From Gammaproteobacteria bacterium (GTDB taxonomy: Bacteria; Pseudomonadota; Gammaproteobacteria; UBA4575): a stretch of DNA of 41,892 nt. The position numbers and the translations under genes were made by a program. Positions 7,330-15,937 of this stretch are shown here, one piece after another. The stretch is from the NCBI GenBank assembly GCA_026710875.1, contig JAPOQE010000046.1, forward strand, positions 1 through 41,892, in the 5' to 3' direction. The stretch's first letter is position 1; each line of letters starts with the position of its first letter. Below the pieces are notes generated by a model. That model saw only the letters and a program-made list of their open reading frames with translations, did no database searches and was not told the origin of the DNA.

Positions 7330-10104
7330 TCAGCCAGTACTACCAATTCCTGCTGCGACACAGTTGATAGACAAAAGCAGGGGAACCAGAATATTTTGCC
7401 TGTCCAGAGTTTTGTCTTGCTCATTGCGAAACTTTTTGACTAACTCGGCCTGTTCAATACCCACCTGATTCAAAGACTTCAGACGCCTGTTGAAGTGTCT
7501 TTTAAAGTTCGGAAAACGGTCACACAGCTGGTCTTCACCTGTGATCTGCAAGACCATTTCCGTTGTACGCTCATACTCAGATCTAATCGCTGAGTAAATT
7601 GCTTGGCTGTACTGGCTGTTAACCACCAGTTCTACATATTTTTCAGCAACTTGCAAGTCGACTAACAACAACGTTTTCTCTACGCTGTCTAGTATCAACC
7701 GAAACAAGGAATGCTTGATGTACAGCTCCTGCAATAATTCTTTCCCTCGTTCTCCCCGGATGCTGATCAGTTGCTCAAAACTGCTCCCGACCCCGTACCA
7801 TCCTGGGACCAAAATACGGTTTTGCGTCCAGGCAAATACCCAGGGTATAGCGCGTAAGTCATCGAGAGTTGTCGCGCCAAACCTGCTTGAAGGCCTTGAT
7901 CCGATTTTCATAAGTGTCAGTTCTCCAACGGGACTTGCCTGCTGATAGAAATCTACTAGACCCGGTGTTTCAATTAACTTGCGGTACATGACATACGCTG
8001 TCCCCGAAAGTGCTTCCATGACTTCATCGAGCTCGGCATTGATTTGGAAAGCAGGGTCTTTGCCTGACATCAGTGTGTGTGTGAGTGCGCTGGAAGCGAG
8101 GATTTCCATCTGTTCTTCCGCAAAACCACGGTTTGCATACTTGTACGATACGACTTCGCCCTGCTCTGTGACTCGCATGCGTCCATCAATTGTACCTACG
8201 GGCTGAGCCGCAATGGCACGACCGCTGGGTGCGCCACCCCGACTTACCGAGCCGCCACGACCATGAAAGAATGAAGCAGGAATTTTGTGCTTGTCCCCGA
8301 CCTCCTTGATTCGAGTCTGTGCCTTACTGATGATCCAATTGGAAGTAAGAAATCCGCCATCTTTGTTAGAGTCCGAGTAGCCCACCATGACCTCTTGAGA
8401 CTCTCCATTCCTGCGTATCGTTCGCCTGATAAATCCGTATTCGAGCAATTCATTCAAAATAGAGGGCCCCTGTTCCAGGGCCTCTATGGTCTCCAATAAA
8501 GGTACGACCAGAATCCGACAGGCTTCCAAACCATCGCCATCCGTAAACAGTCCCGCATACTTCGCTAACAGGTATACCCCTAGCACATCAGTTGATGTCT
8601 GCGTCATGCTGAGTATGAAGGCGCCAAACGTGTCCGGGTCCAGTTTGCCTTGATAGTGCTTAACCTGTGCAAGCATGGTTAACGTGGATTGAGCACGGTC
8701 TGAAAGAAAATCAGTGTTTGGAATTACGCGTAGTGGCCGCATCAGTTCGCTAACAACCCACTCTTTCCATTCATCTGATTTAAAATCTGGAACATCAAAG
8801 TGTGTTTTCTGATGCAAGGTTTGCCAGATTTCTGCAAGAACATTGTTTGTTACGGTTGTATTCTCGCGAAGATCCAGGCTGACTGTTCGAAAGCCGAAGG
8901 TATCTACCATATGTCGCAATGGCGATAAGTTTGACCGGCTCAGGTGCTCACAGCGGGCATCATCCAGTCCACGCTCGAGTGTCCGCAAATCGTTTGCCAG
9001 ATCGGATGCGCTACGATAGGCGATATCTGATTTTGTTGGGTCATCAATATTTTGCAGTGTCGCGTCAATGCTGCGCAGCATACAACTCAGGTACTGTCTG
9101 AATACCTCGCCAGGATTTTGTTTCGAAAAGGATTCTGTCTCTTCCAGCATTTCGAGTTTTTTATCAAGGGCTTCGATGAAGTCCTCAGAAACTCTTAATG
9201 AATGGCTGGCAATGCTAAGCTTGGCACCGAGCTTGATTAAATCCTGACGATACCGCTTCAGACTCGCACGGGCATTTTCACGAATAGCAAATGCGGTAAC
9301 TTTGGCATCTACATCCGGATGACCATCTCGATCACCACCTATCCAGGATCCAAACCGGAAAACGGGTGGTATTTCAAATTCAATGTGCGGGTACATTTTT
9401 CTCAAGGCACGATTTAATTCAGCATAAAATCTCATCACGCCATCAAACAAAGATTCCGTAAAAAAGTGCAGGCCCCATGTAACCTCTTGGGCAACGGTAG
9501 GCTTTTCCAGGCGGATTTCACCTGTCAGCCAGAGAAGATCGATCTCATTGCGCAATTCGTGAATGAGTTCATCGCGTTCGCGAGGTGTCCAGCGCGTCAG
9601 TTCTAATTGCTTGAGCAGTATGTAAATTCGCCTGTGAATTTCCAGTACGGTTACACGCTTAGCCTCAGTGGGGTGTGCAGTAATTACCGGGCAGATAAAG
9701 CTCTTGTTGAGTATCTTCTGAATTTCTTCTGCCGGAACATTGTGCTGGGCTGCCATGGAAAATGTATATGCGAAAGTTCCTGGCACACGGCGACGCCCGT
9801 ATTCCTTTTCTATCTGGCGGCGCTGCTGCACCGTTGCATTTTGCTCAGCGATGCTGAGTAGCTGAAACCAGATGCCATGTGCCTCCAATATGTACAGAAT
9901 CTGTGAATCTGTGCTTTCACGAATGTCTCGATGGCCCTCTATGAAGGCTTCTATATCCGGTTGCCGGGTCCGCAGTACACTCAGTAGCTCTTTGTACAGC
10001 AGGTCTACAAGCTTGCTCTCATAGCTTGCAGCCGGGTCAATAATGGCACGTCCAGTAGCAACCCGGGTCAGTTGGGTCCAGGAAAGTGGAGAAATATCAC
10101 TCAT
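7330..10104 (-). CDS. ppc: Phosphoenolpyruvate carboxylase
   Basis: A 924-residue PEPC with ITAHPTEAKR (catalytic His about 144), VGYSDSNKDGGFLTS, HGRGGSVSRGGAPSGR and IPWVFAWTQNRILVPGWYG motifs. It carboxylates PEP with bicarbonate to oxaloacetate, the CO2-fixing step of the serine cycle. The length fits the family (about 880-960). The C-terminus reads AAGIGSTG, whereas well-studied enzymes end RNTG or QNTG; the terminal glycine is kept. The start codon is preceded by a hairpin (10107-10136) rather than a ribosome site. Placement between hprA and mtdA within the C1 cluster supports a dedicated assimilatory enzyme rather than a purely anaplerotic one. Confidence 0.96.
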   Translation of the reverse strand: MSDISPLSWTQLTRVATGRAIIDPAASYESKLVDLLYKELLSVLRTRQPDIEAFIEGHRDIRESTDSQILYILEAHGIWFQLLSIAEQNATVQQRRQIEKEYGRRRVPGTFAYTFSMAAQHNVPAEEIQKILNKSFICPVITAHPTEAKRVTVLEIHRRIYILLKQLELTRWTPRERDELIHELRNEIDLLWLTGEIRLEKPTVAQEVTWGLHFFTESLFDGVMRFYAELNRALRKMYPHIEFEIPPVFRFGSWIGGDRDGHPDVDAKVTAFAIRENARASLKRYRQDLIKLGAKLSIASHSLRVSEDFIEALDKKLEMLEETESFSKQNPGEVFRQYLSCMLRSIDATLQNIDDPTKSDIAYRSASDLANDLRTLERGLDDARCEHLSRSNLSPLRHMVDTFGFRTVSLDLRENTTVTNNVLAEIWQTLHQKTHFDVPDFKSDEWKEWVVSELMRPLRVIPNTDFLSDRAQSTLTMLAQVKHYQGKLDPDTFGAFILSMTQTSTDVLGVYLLAKYAGLFTDGDGLEACRILVVPLLETIEALEQGPSILNELLEYGFIRRTIRRNGESQEVMVGYSDSNKDGGFLTSNWIISKAQTRIKEVGDKHKIPASFFHGRGGSVSRGGAPSGRAIAAQPVGTIDGRMRVTEQGEVVSYKYANRGFAEEQMEILASSALTHTLMSGKDPAFQINAELDEVMEALSGTAYVMYRKLIETPGLVDFYQQASPVGELTLMKIGSRPSSRFGATTLDDLRAIPWVFAWTQNRILVPGWYGVGSSFEQLISIRGERGKELLQELYIKHSLFRLILDSVEKTLLLVDLQVAEKYVELVVNSQYSQAIYSAIRSEYERTTEMVLQITGEDQLCDRFPNFKRHFNRRLKSLNQVGIEQAELVKKFRNEQDKTLDRQNILVPLLLSINCVAAGIGSTG

Positions 10105-10106
10105 AC

Positions 10107-10136
10107 TGCATGTAAAAAGTCAGACCGACTCATGCA
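10107..10136 (-). promoter_or_regulatory. Hairpin immediately upstream of ppc start
   Basis: TGCATG (10107-10112) pairs with CATGCA (10131-10136), and an inner AGTC (10118-10121) pairs with GACT (10127-10130) around a 5-base loop. On the minus-strand transcript the helix ends two bases before the ppc ATG (10104-10102), just where a ribosome site is expected, and no Shine-Dalgarno sequence is visible. It may gate translation or mark an RNA-processing site in the hprA-ppc spacer. Pairing is direct observation; the role is inference. Confidence 0.45.
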
Positions 10137-10219
10137 ATATACAGCAAGGGCGCAAGATACTCCCTCCCGGTTCAGAAGGGAATGTGCTGTCTCTGTAAAG
10201 GGAAGAAACAGATATACGT

Positions 10220-11191
10220 TTAAACCAGCTTGTCTTTTGGTGTATCGCCCGCTTCAAATGCAGCCAGGTTTTCCAGTACACGATTACCCATTGCAATACG
10301 TGTCTCAGTTGAGGCACTGCCTAAATGAGGCAGCAGCACGGCATTTTCTAATTCAAGGAAACGCTTGTCCAGGTTGGGTTCGCCTTCAAATACATCCAGG
10401 CCCGCACCCGCAATCGTGCCATTTTTTAACGCCTCAATTAATGCATCATTATCGATCACGTCACCACGCGCCGAATTGATGAGAAATGCGCTGGGCTTCA
10501 TTTTGGCCAGATTTTCCTTGTTCAGGAGATGGTAGGTTTCTTTGCCGCCCGGGCAGTGAATGGACACGAAGTCCGAATTTGCAAGAACCTCGTCGATCGA
10601 TTCGTATTGAGTCGCATTGAATTTCTTTATAACTTCATCAGAGGGGGGGTAGGGATCCACGAAGATTATCTTCATTCCAAAGCCATGATGTGCTCGCTTT
10701 GCCATAGCCTGCGCAATTCGTCCCATGCCGATCATGCCCAGGGTTTTGCCGGTCACTTTGGTGGCCAGCAAGTGTGTAGGCCGCCAGCCTGTCCACGCAT
10801 TGGCACGCAGGTGGCGTTCCCCTTCACTCGTACGCCTTGCTGCGGTTAACAGTAATGTCATTGCAATATCTGCTGTGCAGTCGGTAAGCACCTCTGGTGT
10901 ATTGGTTACGGTCAATCCGCGGGCTTTGGCTGCATCCAGGTCAATGTGGTTGAATCCTACCCCAAAATTGCCGATGAACTTGGCTCGCAGTGGCTCAGCA
11001 CTTAATACTTCCGCATCGACGGGATCCGTCACGGTGGGCAGAAACACATCGCAATTGCCCAATGCCGCTTTCATTTCGTCCTTGGTCATGGCAACGTCAG
11101 TCTCATTCAGTTGCACGTCATATTTTTCTTTCAGTGTAGCTTCCACTTCTGCAGGCCAGGCGCGCGTGACGATGACTTTCAATTTGCTCAT
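10220..11191 (-). CDS. hprA: Hydroxypyruvate reductase (glycerate dehydrogenase)
   Basis: A 323-residue D-isomer-specific 2-hydroxyacid dehydrogenase: Rossmann loop GMIGMGRIAQAMA (152-164), catalytic Arg242 in NSARGDVID, Glu271 in DVFEGEPN and His289 in LLPHLGS. Within this cluster the logical reaction is NAD(P)H reduction of hydroxypyruvate to D-glycerate, the step after serine-glyoxylate aminotransferase. Glyoxylate reductase activity is likely as a side reaction. An AGGAG site lies 8-9 bases before the ATG; the gene starts 12 bases after the mtkB stop. The sequence alone could not exclude another 2-hydroxyacid substrate; the specificity rests on gene context. Confidence 0.9.
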   Translation of the reverse strand: MSKLKVIVTRAWPAEVEATLKEKYDVQLNETDVAMTKDEMKAALGNCDVFLPTVTDPVDAEVLSAEPLRAKFIGNFGVGFNHIDLDAAKARGLTVTNTPEVLTDCTADIAMTLLLTAARRTSEGERHLRANAWTGWRPTHLLATKVTGKTLGMIGMGRIAQAMAKRAHHGFGMKIIFVDPYPPSDEVIKKFNATQYESIDEVLANSDFVSIHCPGGKETYHLLNKENLAKMKPSAFLINSARGDVIDNDALIEALKNGTIAGAGLDVFEGEPNLDKRFLELENAVLLPHLGSASTETRIAMGNRVLENLAAFEAGDTPKDKLV

Positions 11192-11203
11192 TTTACTTTT
11201 CTC

Positions 11204-12094
11204 CTAGGCAAGATCTTTCAAGACCCTTTCCATGGTTGATCCGAGTTCAGAGGGGTCTGGTGCAACAGTGACTCCGGCTTTCTCAAGCATCTCCACCTTC
11301 TCAGCAGCACTTTCGCCTTTGCCAGATACAATAGCACCCGCATGGCCCATGCGACGGCCTTTAGGTGCTGTCAGTCCTGCAATGTAGGCAACCAACGGTT
11401 TGGTCATGTGATTTTTAAAATATTCCGCAGCATCAGCTTCCTGAGGCCCCCCAATTTCACCAATCAGCATGACAGCCTTTGTTTCTGGGTCCGCTTCGAA
11501 TAACTCAAGGATGTCGCGGTGAGAGCAACCGTTGATCGGGTCACCACCAATTCCAACACTCGTGCTGATACCGATCCCGCATGCCATCATTTGAGATGCA
11601 GCCTCATAACCAAGTGTGCCTGAACGTGCAACAATGCCTACATTTCCAGGGATGTAAATGTGTCCCGGCATTATGCCGAGGAGACATTTTTCAGGACTGA
11701 TCGTTCCGGCACAGTTGGGGCCTGTCAGCCGCATCCTGTCTTCTTTCTTGTAGCGGTACATGTAACGCTTTACAAGCATCATATCCTGCGCAGGAATGCC
11801 ATCAGTGATCGCAACACAGGTCTTGATACCCGCATCGGCTGCTTCCATGATTGAATCAGCAGCGAATGAAGCAGGTACAAATACGATGCTGGCATCGGCG
11901 CCCGTTTCTTCTACGGCATCTTTCATTGTGTTGAAGACAGGAAGTTCGAGATGGGTTTGTCCGCCCTTGCCAGGAGTAACGCCGCCGACTACTTGGGTAC
12001 CGTATTCGAGCATTTCCTTTGCATGGAAAGTACCTATTTTCCCTGTGAAGCCCTGGATCAGTACCTTGGTATTGTTATCAATCATTATGCTCAT
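11204..12094 (-). CDS. mtkB: Malate-CoA ligase (malate thiokinase) alpha subunit
   Basis: A 296-residue protein of the succinyl-CoA synthetase alpha fold: IQGFTGKIGTFHAKEML CoA-binding start, GPNCAGTISP, and GRRMGHAGAIVSG with the phosphorylated His251. In serine-cycle clusters this paralogue partners MtkA to form malyl-CoA from malate, CoA and ATP. AGGAG precedes the ATG by about 8 bases. It starts 16 bases after the mtkA stop. Adjacent malyl-CoA lyase and PEPC make the malate specificity far more likely than succinyl-CoA synthetase (SucD), although the fold is the same and the sequence by itself would also match SucD. Confidence 0.9.
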   Translation of the reverse strand: MSIMIDNNTKVLIQGFTGKIGTFHAKEMLEYGTQVVGGVTPGKGGQTHLELPVFNTMKDAVEETGADASIVFVPASFAADSIMEAADAGIKTCVAITDGIPAQDMMLVKRYMYRYKKEDRMRLTGPNCAGTISPEKCLLGIMPGHIYIPGNVGIVARSGTLGYEAASQMMACGIGISTSVGIGGDPINGCSHRDILELFEADPETKAVMLIGEIGGPQEADAAEYFKNHMTKPLVAYIAGLTAPKGRRMGHAGAIVSGKGESAAEKVEMLEKAGVTVAPDPSELGSTMERVLKDLA

Positions 12095-12110
12095 GTGTGT
12101 CTCCTAGCTT

Positions 12111-13289
12111 TTATGAGGCTTCAACGACGCGGTTGCGTTCTGCTACAACTTTTTCTGCAGCTTCAGATAACGTGTCTGCAGTGATGACGGGGTAGCCACT
12201 GTCTTTGAGCATCTGCATACCTTTTTCAACATTCGTTCCCGAAAGACGCACTACTACAGGGGTTTTTACATCGAGTTTGCCGAATGCCTGTATTACGCCC
12301 TCTGCAATCCAGTCACAGCGGTTGATGCCTGCAAATATGTTGACCAGCATTGCTTTTACTTTTTCATCATCCAGGACAAGCCTGAACGCCTTCGTTACCC
12401 GATCCGGTGATGCGCCGCCCCCAATATCCAGAAAGTTGGCTGGCTCGCCACCTTTGTGCTTGATCATGTCCATGGTTGCCATGGCCAATCCTGCACCATT
12501 GATCATGCAGCCAATGTCTCCATCCAGGCCCACATAGCTCAGACCTCTGTCAGATGCCGCAGTTTCGCGCGAGTCTTCCTGAGACTTGTCACGTAACTCT
12601 GAGATCTTCGGTCTGCGAAAGAGGGCGTTATCATCAAAGCTCATCTTGGAATCCAGTGCCAAGATGTGATTGTCCTTGGTAACGACCAAGGGGTTGATTT
12701 CCACCAGGGTGGCATCAAGTTCACGAAAGGCACTGTAAGCGCCCTCGATACAATGCACTGCTTGGCTGATCATCTCAGGATGAATGTCGAGAGCAAAAGC
12801 AAGTTCCCTAGCCTGAAAATCCCGCAAGCCCACTGCAGGTTCAACTTCCAGTCTGTAAATGGTTTCCGGCTTCGTGGCGGCCACTTCTTCAATATCCATA
12901 CCACCTTCTGAAGAGGTAACTATAACGACCCGCTGCTTGTTCCGGTCCAGTACCAGGGCAAGATAAATTTCGCGTTCTATGTCTGAAACCTGCTCGATAT
13001 AGAGCCGGTATACTACTTTCCCACTCGGGCCGGTCTGATGAGTCACCAGACGCTTGCCAAGTAATTCCTCAGCGGCGTTCCAGATCTCCTCGTCGTTCGA
13101 ACAGACCTTGATCCCACCGGCCTTGCCTCGTGCACCGGAATGAATCTGTGCCTTGACCACCCACTGGTGTCCGCCTATTTCCTTGGCTCGGTAGACTGCT
13201 TGCTCCGGGCTGTATGCCAGCCCGCCAGGCGAGATCGCCACGCCAAATTCCGATAGTAATTCTTTCGCTTGATATTCATGAATATCCAC
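12111..13289 (-). CDS. mtkA: Malate-CoA ligase (malate thiokinase) beta subunit
   Basis: An ATP-grasp protein of 392 residues beginning [15 protein letters not shown], with [16 protein letters not shown] and the glycine-rich [14 protein letters not shown] and [17 protein letters not shown] CoA-ligase motifs. It is the nucleotide-binding subunit that acts with MtkB. I chose the GTG at 13289 over the ATG at 13295: the strong GGGAGG site lies about 8 bases before the GTG but only two before the ATG, and the family normally begins at M-[DN]-[IV]-HEYQAKE. A long structured spacer separates it from mcl. As with mtkB, context distinguishes it from SucC. Confidence 0.9.
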   Translation of the reverse strand: MDIHEYQAKELLSEFGVAISPGGLAYSPEQAVYRAKEIGGHQWVVKAQIHSGARGKAGGIKVCSNDEEIWNAAEELLGKRLVTHQTGPSGKVVYRLYIEQVSDIEREIYLALVLDRNKQRVVIVTSSEGGMDIEEVAATKPETIYRLEVEPAVGLRDFQARELAFALDIHPEMISQAVHCIEGAYSAFRELDATLVEINPLVVTKDNHILALDSKMSFDDNALFRRPKISELRDKSQEDSRETAASDRGLSYVGLDGDIGCMINGAGLAMATMDMIKHKGGEPANFLDIGGGASPDRVTKAFRLVLDDEKVKAMLVNIFAGINRCDWIAEGVIQAFGKLDVKTPVVVRLSGTNVEKGMQMLKDSGYPVITADTLSEAAEKVVAERNRVVEAS

Positions 13290-13334
13290 TAGCATTCCCT
13301 CCCGAGAATAATAATTCGTTTTTGCCGTGATGCC

Positions 13335-13444
13335 TGTCTAGGGCAGTTATCAGGCTCAAACCCCGTAGCCAAATCAGGTCTTGCTCCCCATCGCATTGAT
13401 GGGTTGATCTCCAAATCCTGGGAGATTGACATAGCACCTAGACA
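13335..13444 (-). ncRNA. Structured spacer upstream of mtkA (candidate RNA element)
   Basis: Within the 176-base mcl-mtkA spacer an 8-bp outer helix, TGTCTAGG (13335-13342) with CCTAGACA (13437-13444), encloses three small hairpins: GGCT/AGCC (13353-13370), CCCATC/GATGGG (13387-13403, 5-base loop) and ATCTCC/GGAGAT (13407-13426, 8-base loop). A 110-base closed multi-branch fold of this kind could be a cis-regulatory RNA, an RNase processing site or an attenuator controlling malate thiokinase. There is no T-run, so it is not a standard terminator. I do not recognise it as a known riboswitch class. Confidence 0.4.
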
Positions 13445-13465
13445 AACGGAAAAACTGCTAAGGCT

Positions 13466-14407
13466 TTAAGACTTGGCAGCAATGGCTTCCGCAGCGCGCA
13501 CAATATTTTCAGCCATACGCGCAGATGCTGCATCGATCATTTTGCCATCGAGTGAGGCAGCACCTTTGCCCTCTTTGGCAGCTTTTTCCAGTTCTTCAAG
13601 AATCCTTTTGGCCTTGTTCGTCTCAGCTTCAGGCGGTGTAAAAACTTCATTTGCCAGGTCAATCTGCTTGGGATGAATGGCCCACTTGCCCTCACACCCT
13701 AGCGCAGCAGCACGTCGCGCGGCCAGAAGATACCCATCAGGATCGTCGAAATCACCGAATGGTCCGTCAATCGGGCGGAGTCCATAGGCCCGGCAGGCGA
13801 CTGTCATACGCGAGATTGCAGCATGCCATTGATCGCCAGGATAATCAGGATTCAAGCCGCCAATATTGACAGTACGTGCACGGTTGCTTGCAGCATAATC
13901 GGCAACACCGAAATGCATGGCTTCCATACGCGTACTGGAGGTAGCAATGGCTTCAACGTTTGCCATACCCAAAGCGGTCTCGATAAGGGCTTCAAGACCA
14001 ATTCGGTTTTCCAGTCCCTTGGCCTCCTCGATCTGGGTAACCATGGCATCGACCATATAGACATCACCGGTTGTCCCCACTTTAGGAATGAGTATGGTGT
14101 CAAGTTTGCTACCTGCCTGTTCAACTACATCCACCACATCGCGGTACATATAGTGTGTGTCCAACCCATTGATGCGTACTGAAACCGTTTTTCCGTGACC
14201 TTTCCAGTCAAACTCATTTAATGCGGCAATTACATTTTTTCGTGCCTGGACCTTGTCATCCGGTGCTACGGCATCCTCAAGGTCAAGGAATACATAATCT
14301 GCGTCACAGGTCAGTGCTTTTTCCAGCATCCTGGGATTGGACCCGGGCACAGCAAGTTCACAACGCTGTAATCGCTGTCGGGCCGGTTTGTATTGAGTAA
14401 AGCTCAT
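13466..14407 (-). CDS. mcl: Malyl-CoA lyase
   Basis: A 313-residue HpcH/HpaI-CitE superfamily enzyme. It shows DYVFLDLEDAVAPDDK (metal/CoA site), RINGLDTHYMYRD, TILIPKVG, LEALIETALGMANVEAIA, MHFGVADYAASNRART and GCEGKWAIHPKQIDLAN, which together are typical of the serine-cycle malyl-CoA lyase. It cleaves L-malyl-CoA to acetyl-CoA and glyoxylate, closing the cycle and regenerating the acceptor for Sga. An AAGGA site lies about 9 bases before the ATG, ten bases after the sga stop, so the two are co-transcribed. Citrate-lyase-beta or beta-methylmalyl-CoA lyase are the alternative family functions, less likely here. Confidence 0.94.
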   Translation of the reverse strand: MSFTQYKPARQRLQRCELAVPGSNPRMLEKALTCDADYVFLDLEDAVAPDDKVQARKNVIAALNEFDWKGHGKTVSVRINGLDTHYMYRDVVDVVEQAGSKLDTILIPKVGTTGDVYMVDAMVTQIEEAKGLENRIGLEALIETALGMANVEAIATSSTRMEAMHFGVADYAASNRARTVNIGGLNPDYPGDQWHAAISRMTVACRAYGLRPIDGPFGDFDDPDGYLLAARRAAALGCEGKWAIHPKQIDLANEVFTPPEAETNKAKRILEELEKAAKEGKGAASLDGKMIDAASARMAENIVRAAEAIAAKS

Positions 14408-14417
14408 TTTGATTTCC

Positions 14418-15674
14418 TTATGATTTCTTCTTCATTTTGGTGCGTGCCTCACGAGGCGCCTTGGCTGAACCGAATTTTTTGATTTTTTTGGCAGTCTTGC
14501 GGTAGTACTCTCCGGCTGCGGCGACTCCGCTACCTGGTTTTACCTTCATGCCAGCATCCCGCATCGCCATTTCCACAGTGCCTAGGACTGCCATCATACG
14601 TGCTTCGTTGTTGTCTCCGAGATGCCCGATACGGAACACCTTGCCGGCTACTTTGGACAACCCAGCGCCAAGAGAAATATTGTAGCGGTGATAGGCAATA
14701 TGGATCACTTCAGCTGCGTTAACACTGGGAGGCACTTCAATTGCAGTCACAGTGTCAGAGTACCACTTGGGTGACTTCGCACAGGGTTTGAGCCCCCAGC
14801 CCCTGACTGCTTTGCGCACGCCTTCCGCCAACCGGTGATGACGCTTGAACACGTTTTCCAAACCCTCATCCATGAGCAAGTCAATTGACGCCCGCAGTCC
14901 CCGCAGCATGGGTACCGAGGGAGTGTAGGGGAAATACCCGTCTTTGTTGGTGTTGATATGATCCTGTATGTCAAGAAAACAACGCGCACACTGGGCCTGT
15001 TTTCGTGCTCTGAGTGCCTTTGGGCTGAATGCAACGATGGCCATGCCCGCAGGTAACATGAATCCTTTTTGTGATCCACTGACCGCCACATCTACACCCC
15101 ATTGATCCATGCGGAAATCAATGCTCGCAATTGAACTTACTCCATCGACCATCAGCATAGCCGGATGCTTGACGGCATCCATGGCCCGGCGCAAACCAGC
15201 GATATCACTGGTCACACCGGTTGCAGTTTCGTTATGACAAACTACCACTGCACGGATTCTGTGCTCTTTATCCGCAGCAAGGATGCGCTTGAATTTGGCA
15301 ATCGGAACACCTTCGCCCCAAGGGGTTTCAACCAGATCAACCTCCAGGCCAATCCGGCATGCAAGGTCATACCACAGGTGACTGAACTGACCAAAGCGTG
15401 TAGTGAGTATCTTGTCTCCGGGAGACATAGTATTGGCCAAGGCGACCTCCCAGCCGGCAGTCCCAGTGGCTGGAAACAGAAAGCAGGTGCCCCTGGTGGT
15501 TTTGAAGATTTTTTTGCAGTCGCGAAGCAGGGGTTTGACAAGTTCTGGAAAATCAGGCGCCCGGTGGTCCTCTTGAGGGACAATCATGGCATTTTGCACG
15601 GCCTGAGGAATATGGGTCGGGCCTGGTGCAAACAGGTAATTTCGTCCAGGAAATGATAATTTTTCGCTAGGCAT
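14418..15674 (-). CDS. sga: Serine-glyoxylate aminotransferase
   Basis: A 418-residue class V PLP aminotransferase. FAPGPTHIP at the start, PATGTAGWEVALAN, VDGVSSIASIDFRMD and the PLP lysine in SGSQKGFMLPAG (Lys203) identify the alanine/serine-glyoxylate group. It transfers the serine amino group to glyoxylate, giving hydroxypyruvate and glycine. An AAGGA site about 9 bases before the ATG supports the start. The C-terminus has a lysine-rich tail (about 385-418, repeated KK and KMKKKS) beyond the usual end. Mcl follows by ten bases; fhcD lies 263 bases upstream across a palindrome-rich spacer. Confidence 0.95.
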   Translation of the reverse strand: MPSEKLSFPGRNYLFAPGPTHIPQAVQNAMIVPQEDHRAPDFPELVKPLLRDCKKIFKTTRGTCFLFPATGTAGWEVALANTMSPGDKILTTRFGQFSHLWYDLACRIGLEVDLVETPWGEGVPIAKFKRILAADKEHRIRAVVVCHNETATGVTSDIAGLRRAMDAVKHPAMLMVDGVSSIASIDFRMDQWGVDVAVSGSQKGFMLPAGMAIVAFSPKALRARKQAQCARCFLDIQDHINTNKDGYFPYTPSVPMLRGLRASIDLLMDEGLENVFKRHHRLAEGVRKAVRGWGLKPCAKSPKWYSDTVTAIEVPPSVNAAEVIHIAYHRYNISLGAGLSKVAGKVFRIGHLGDNNEARMMAVLGTVEMAMRDAGMKVKPGSGVAAAGEYYRKTAKKIKKFGSAKAPREARTKMKKKS

Positions 15675-15768
15675 AATTAAAAATCCTTATTGTGAAATTT
15701 GATAAAATTCGTAAGCGCCTTGATTGTTGTTCCTGTTGTCAGAACAGATAATTCCGCATGCAAGAAGC

Positions 15769-15905
15769 TACTGTCCGAAAAACCCAGCATCTTGCCATAA
15801 GGACAGTACCTGACTCAAGCAATTTGGGTAATTGATGGAAGGCTCAAACTTGAGTGGAGGCTGTCTCCAAAGCCTCCACAGGCCCTGTATGCAGAAAGTC
15901 AGGGC
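15769..15905 (-). ncRNA. Tandem-hairpin spacer between fhcD and sga (candidate RNA element)
   Basis: Four perfect inverted repeats are packed in 137 bases: TACTGTCC (15769-15776) with GGACAGTA (15801-15808); ACTCAAG (15813-15819) with CTTGAGT (15849-15855); GTGGAGGC (15854-15861) with GCCTCCAC (15872-15879, 10-base loop); and GCCCTG (15882-15887) with CAGGGC (15900-15905). A fifth, CTGTT/AACAG, lies at 15733-15746. The second and third arms overlap by two bases, so those stems may compete. No T-run follows, and no convincing small ORF occupies it. Possible roles are attenuation, mRNA processing between fhcD and sga, or an operator region for a separate sga promoter. Confidence 0.45.
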
Positions 15906-15937
15906 TCTGCAGGGTGTAGTACGCTCAAATCCCTGGA

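Noticed and set aside
11204-13289. Succinyl-CoA synthetase (sucCD) annotation for the CoA-ligase pair
   Set aside because: The fold is identical, but placement between hydroxypyruvate reductase and malyl-CoA lyase makes malate thiokinase the better call.
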